Positions 6,624-7,689 of a DNA stretch of 7,689 bases are shown one piece after another. Both the position numbers and the translations under genes were made by a program. Source of the stretch: an uncultured Eubacteriales bacterium (GTDB lineage Bacteria; Bacillota; Clostridia; Oscillospirales; Acutalibacteraceae). The notes under the pieces are model-generated. The model was not told where the DNA came from. It made no database searches and saw only the letters and a program-made list of their open reading frames with translations. Within the stretch, counting starts at the first letter, position 1, and every line of letters begins with the position of its first letter. Location of the stretch: contig CAJTXF010000094.1 of NCBI GenBank assembly GCA_910580045.1, forward strand, positions 1 through 7,689. Reading direction: 5' to 3'.

Positions 6624-7565
6624 TTACACCGGCAGGCTGATGCCGCCCAGCCGGGCCATCAAAGCATCCCGCATCCGAATGGCCTCCCGCCGGGCAGCGC
6701 CCGCGTAGTCAGCAGGCTCGCAGTTCTCCTTCTGCCAGGCGCAGAGAATGGCCCGGGAGGAGTTGACCACCGCGCCGCCGCCAAACTTGTCGAAGGCCGG
6801 GGCCACGTCCTCCGCGCCGCCGCCCTGAGTGCCATAGCCGGGCACCAGGAAGAAGGTGTCCGGCAGGGCCTGGCGCAGCTCGGCCAGCTGCTTGGGATAG
6901 GTGGCCCCCACCACGGCCCCAACGCCTGTGTAGCCGTAGCGGCCGGGCAGCTCCTTACCCCATATCTGGCACATGTTGCCCATGGCCCTATACAAGGGCT
7001 CGTACATGGCGTGGAGCATCTGATCCTGGAACTCCCCGGAGGAGGGGTTGGAGGTCTTGGCCAGCACGAAGATGCCCGCGTCCTTCTGGGCGCAGACCTT
7101 CAGCAGGGGGGCGATGCCGTCTGTGCCCAGATAGCCGTTGACCGTGAGGGCGTCCGCGCCGAAGGCTGTAAAGCTCTCGCCCTCCACATCCGTCTCCCCC
7201 AGATGGGCGGCGGCGTAAGCCTCCATGGTGGCGCCGATGTCGTTGCGCTTGCCGTCCGTGATGACGAACAGGCCCTTCTCCTTGGCGTAGGCAATGGTCT
7301 CCGCCAGCGCCTTCACCCCCGGCCAGCCATACATCTCATAGTAGGCGGCCTGGGGCTTTACGGCAGGCACAATGTCGCAGAGGGCGTCAATCAGGCCCTT
7401 GTTGTAGGCCAGCAGAGCCGCCGCGGCTCCCTCCAGGTTCTTGCCGTGCTGGGCGAAGGACTCCGCCTTGATGTGGGCGGGGATGTAGCTGAGCTTGGGG
7501 TCCAGACCCGCGACAGTGGGGTTCTGTTTTTTCATGATTCCTTCCATGAGCCTGTCCAGTGACAT
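6624..7565 (-). CDS. pyrF: Orotidine 5'-phosphate decarboxylase PyrF (subfamily 2)
   Basis: Catalyses decarboxylation of OMP to UMP, the last step of de novo pyrimidine synthesis, in the cytosol. At 313 residues it belongs to the longer subfamily 2, found in many Clostridia and Actinobacteria, rather than the short (about 240) Bacillus and E. coli type. The catalytic array DGKRND (104-109, D104-K106-D109) is clear. Other signatures are AGLDP (19-23), AVKPQAAYYE (68-77), NGYLGTDG (143-150), KTSNPSS (170-176), VPGYGTQGGG (241-250) and NSSRAI (268-273, with the probable phosphate-binding R271). The ATG at 7565 has AGGAG (7574-7578) 8 nt before it. It is the first gene of the run visible here, with no coding sequence in the 124 nt upstream. 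carAB, pyrB, pyrC and pyrE are not in the window. The gene is complete. Confidence 0.96.
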   Translation of the reverse strand: MSLDRLMEGIMKKQNPTVAGLDPKLSYIPAHIKAESFAQHGKNLEGAAAALLAYNKGLIDALCDIVPAVKPQAAYYEMYGWPGVKALAETIAYAKEKGLFVITDGKRNDIGATMEAYAAAHLGETDVEGESFTAFGADALTVNGYLGTDGIAPLLKVCAQKDAGIFVLAKTSNPSSGEFQDQMLHAMYEPLYRAMGNMCQIWGKELPGRYGYTGVGAVVGATYPKQLAELRQALPDTFFLVPGYGTQGGGAEDVAPAFDKFGGGAVVNSSRAILCAWQKENCEPADYAGAARREAIRMRDALMARLGGISLPV

Positions 7566-7604
7566 TGCAATCTCTCCTTTATGGTAAACAATTTTAGTTC
7601 ACGA

Positions 7605-7632
7605 AATCTATCACAGCCTAACGGTGAGCCAA
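7605..7632 (-). promoter_or_regulatory. Weak promoter candidate for pyrF
   Basis: On the minus strand TTGGCT (7627-7632) and TAGATT (7605-7610) are 16 nt apart, each matching four of six bases of the sigma-A consensus. This would start transcription roughly 30 nt before pyrF. A second possible -10 box, TAAAAT (7591-7596), has no good -35 partner. The stretch is AT-richer than its surroundings, as promoters often are here. Transcription could equally enter from beyond the window. Confidence 0.3.
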
Positions 7633-7652
7633 TCGAAAAGTTCTTGAAGAGT

Positions 7653-7684
7653 CCAGAGAAACTTCTTTCAAGAAGTTTCTCTGG
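7653..7684. repeat. 15-bp perfect inverted repeat upstream of pyrF
   Basis: CCAGAGAAACTTCTT (7653-7667) is the exact reverse complement of 7670-7684, with a TC centre. As RNA it would form about 13 base pairs under a 6-nt loop. On the minus strand it is followed by a mixed sequence, not a T-run, so a classic terminator for an upstream minus-strand gene is not supported. On the plus strand the window ends 5 nt later, so a T-run cannot be excluded there. It could be a bidirectional terminator, a dispersed intergenic palindrome, or part of a leader element. Positions 7641-7648 can pair with 7667-7674 as an alternative to the main hairpin. Confidence 0.6.
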
Positions 7685-7689
7685 CAGGG

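Noticed and set aside
7650..7663. AGTCCAGAGAAACT on the plus strand resembles the PyrR-binding loop consensus ARUCCNGNGAGGYU at 12 of 14 positions.
   Set aside because: It lies on the strand opposite to the pyr genes, lacks the GG of the conserved GAGG core, and is fully absorbed in a perfect palindrome, unlike a PyrR loop. It would only matter if a plus-strand pyr gene lies just right of the window.

Overview
The window looks like a GC-rich low-GC-clade relative: most likely a Bacillota (Clostridia) chromosome, in the range of the gut Oscillospiraceae. The signs are strong AGGAGG-type ribosome binding sites, the two-subunit class 1B dihydroorotate dehydrogenase pair PyrK-PyrD, a long subfamily-2 PyrF, and tight gene packing with high-GC third codon positions. 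The assignment is inference from gene types; no phylogeny was run.

All eight protein genes lie on the minus strand and read from right to left: pyrF, pyrK, pyrD, a histidine phosphatase gene, ruvX, rhaB, rhaA, rhaD. From right to left the junctions are a 9-nt gap, a 1-nt overlap, a 7-nt (or 4-nt) overlap, a 4-nt overlap, a 24-nt gap, a 4-nt overlap and a 2-nt gap. No intrinsic terminator is visible between any of them, so the whole stretch from about 7565 to 275 could be one transcription unit. The 24-nt ruvX-rhaB junction is the only place with room for independent control, and it carries an AT-rich palindrome (3831-3853).

Functionally there are three blocks. PyrF, PyrK and PyrD cover two steps of de novo UMP synthesis (dihydroorotate oxidation and OMP decarboxylation). 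The phosphatase and the RuvX/YqgF-family nuclease-like protein form a small middle block with no obvious link to either side. RhaB, RhaA and RhaD form a full L-rhamnose breakdown route: L-rhamnose to L-rhamnulose (RhaA), to L-rhamnulose 1-phosphate (RhaB), to dihydroxyacetone phosphate plus L-lactaldehyde (RhaD). No rhamnose transporter, mutarotase or regulator is in view.

Two non-coding stretches remain. Positions 1-274, beyond the rhaD stop, contain a dense series of perfect GC-rich inverted repeats, including an 11-bp helix closed over 60 nt. This could be an unrecognised structured RNA and is the best candidate for something undescribed here. Positions 7566-7689, upstream of pyrF, are AT-richer and hold a weak promoter candidate and a 15-bp perfect inverted repeat.
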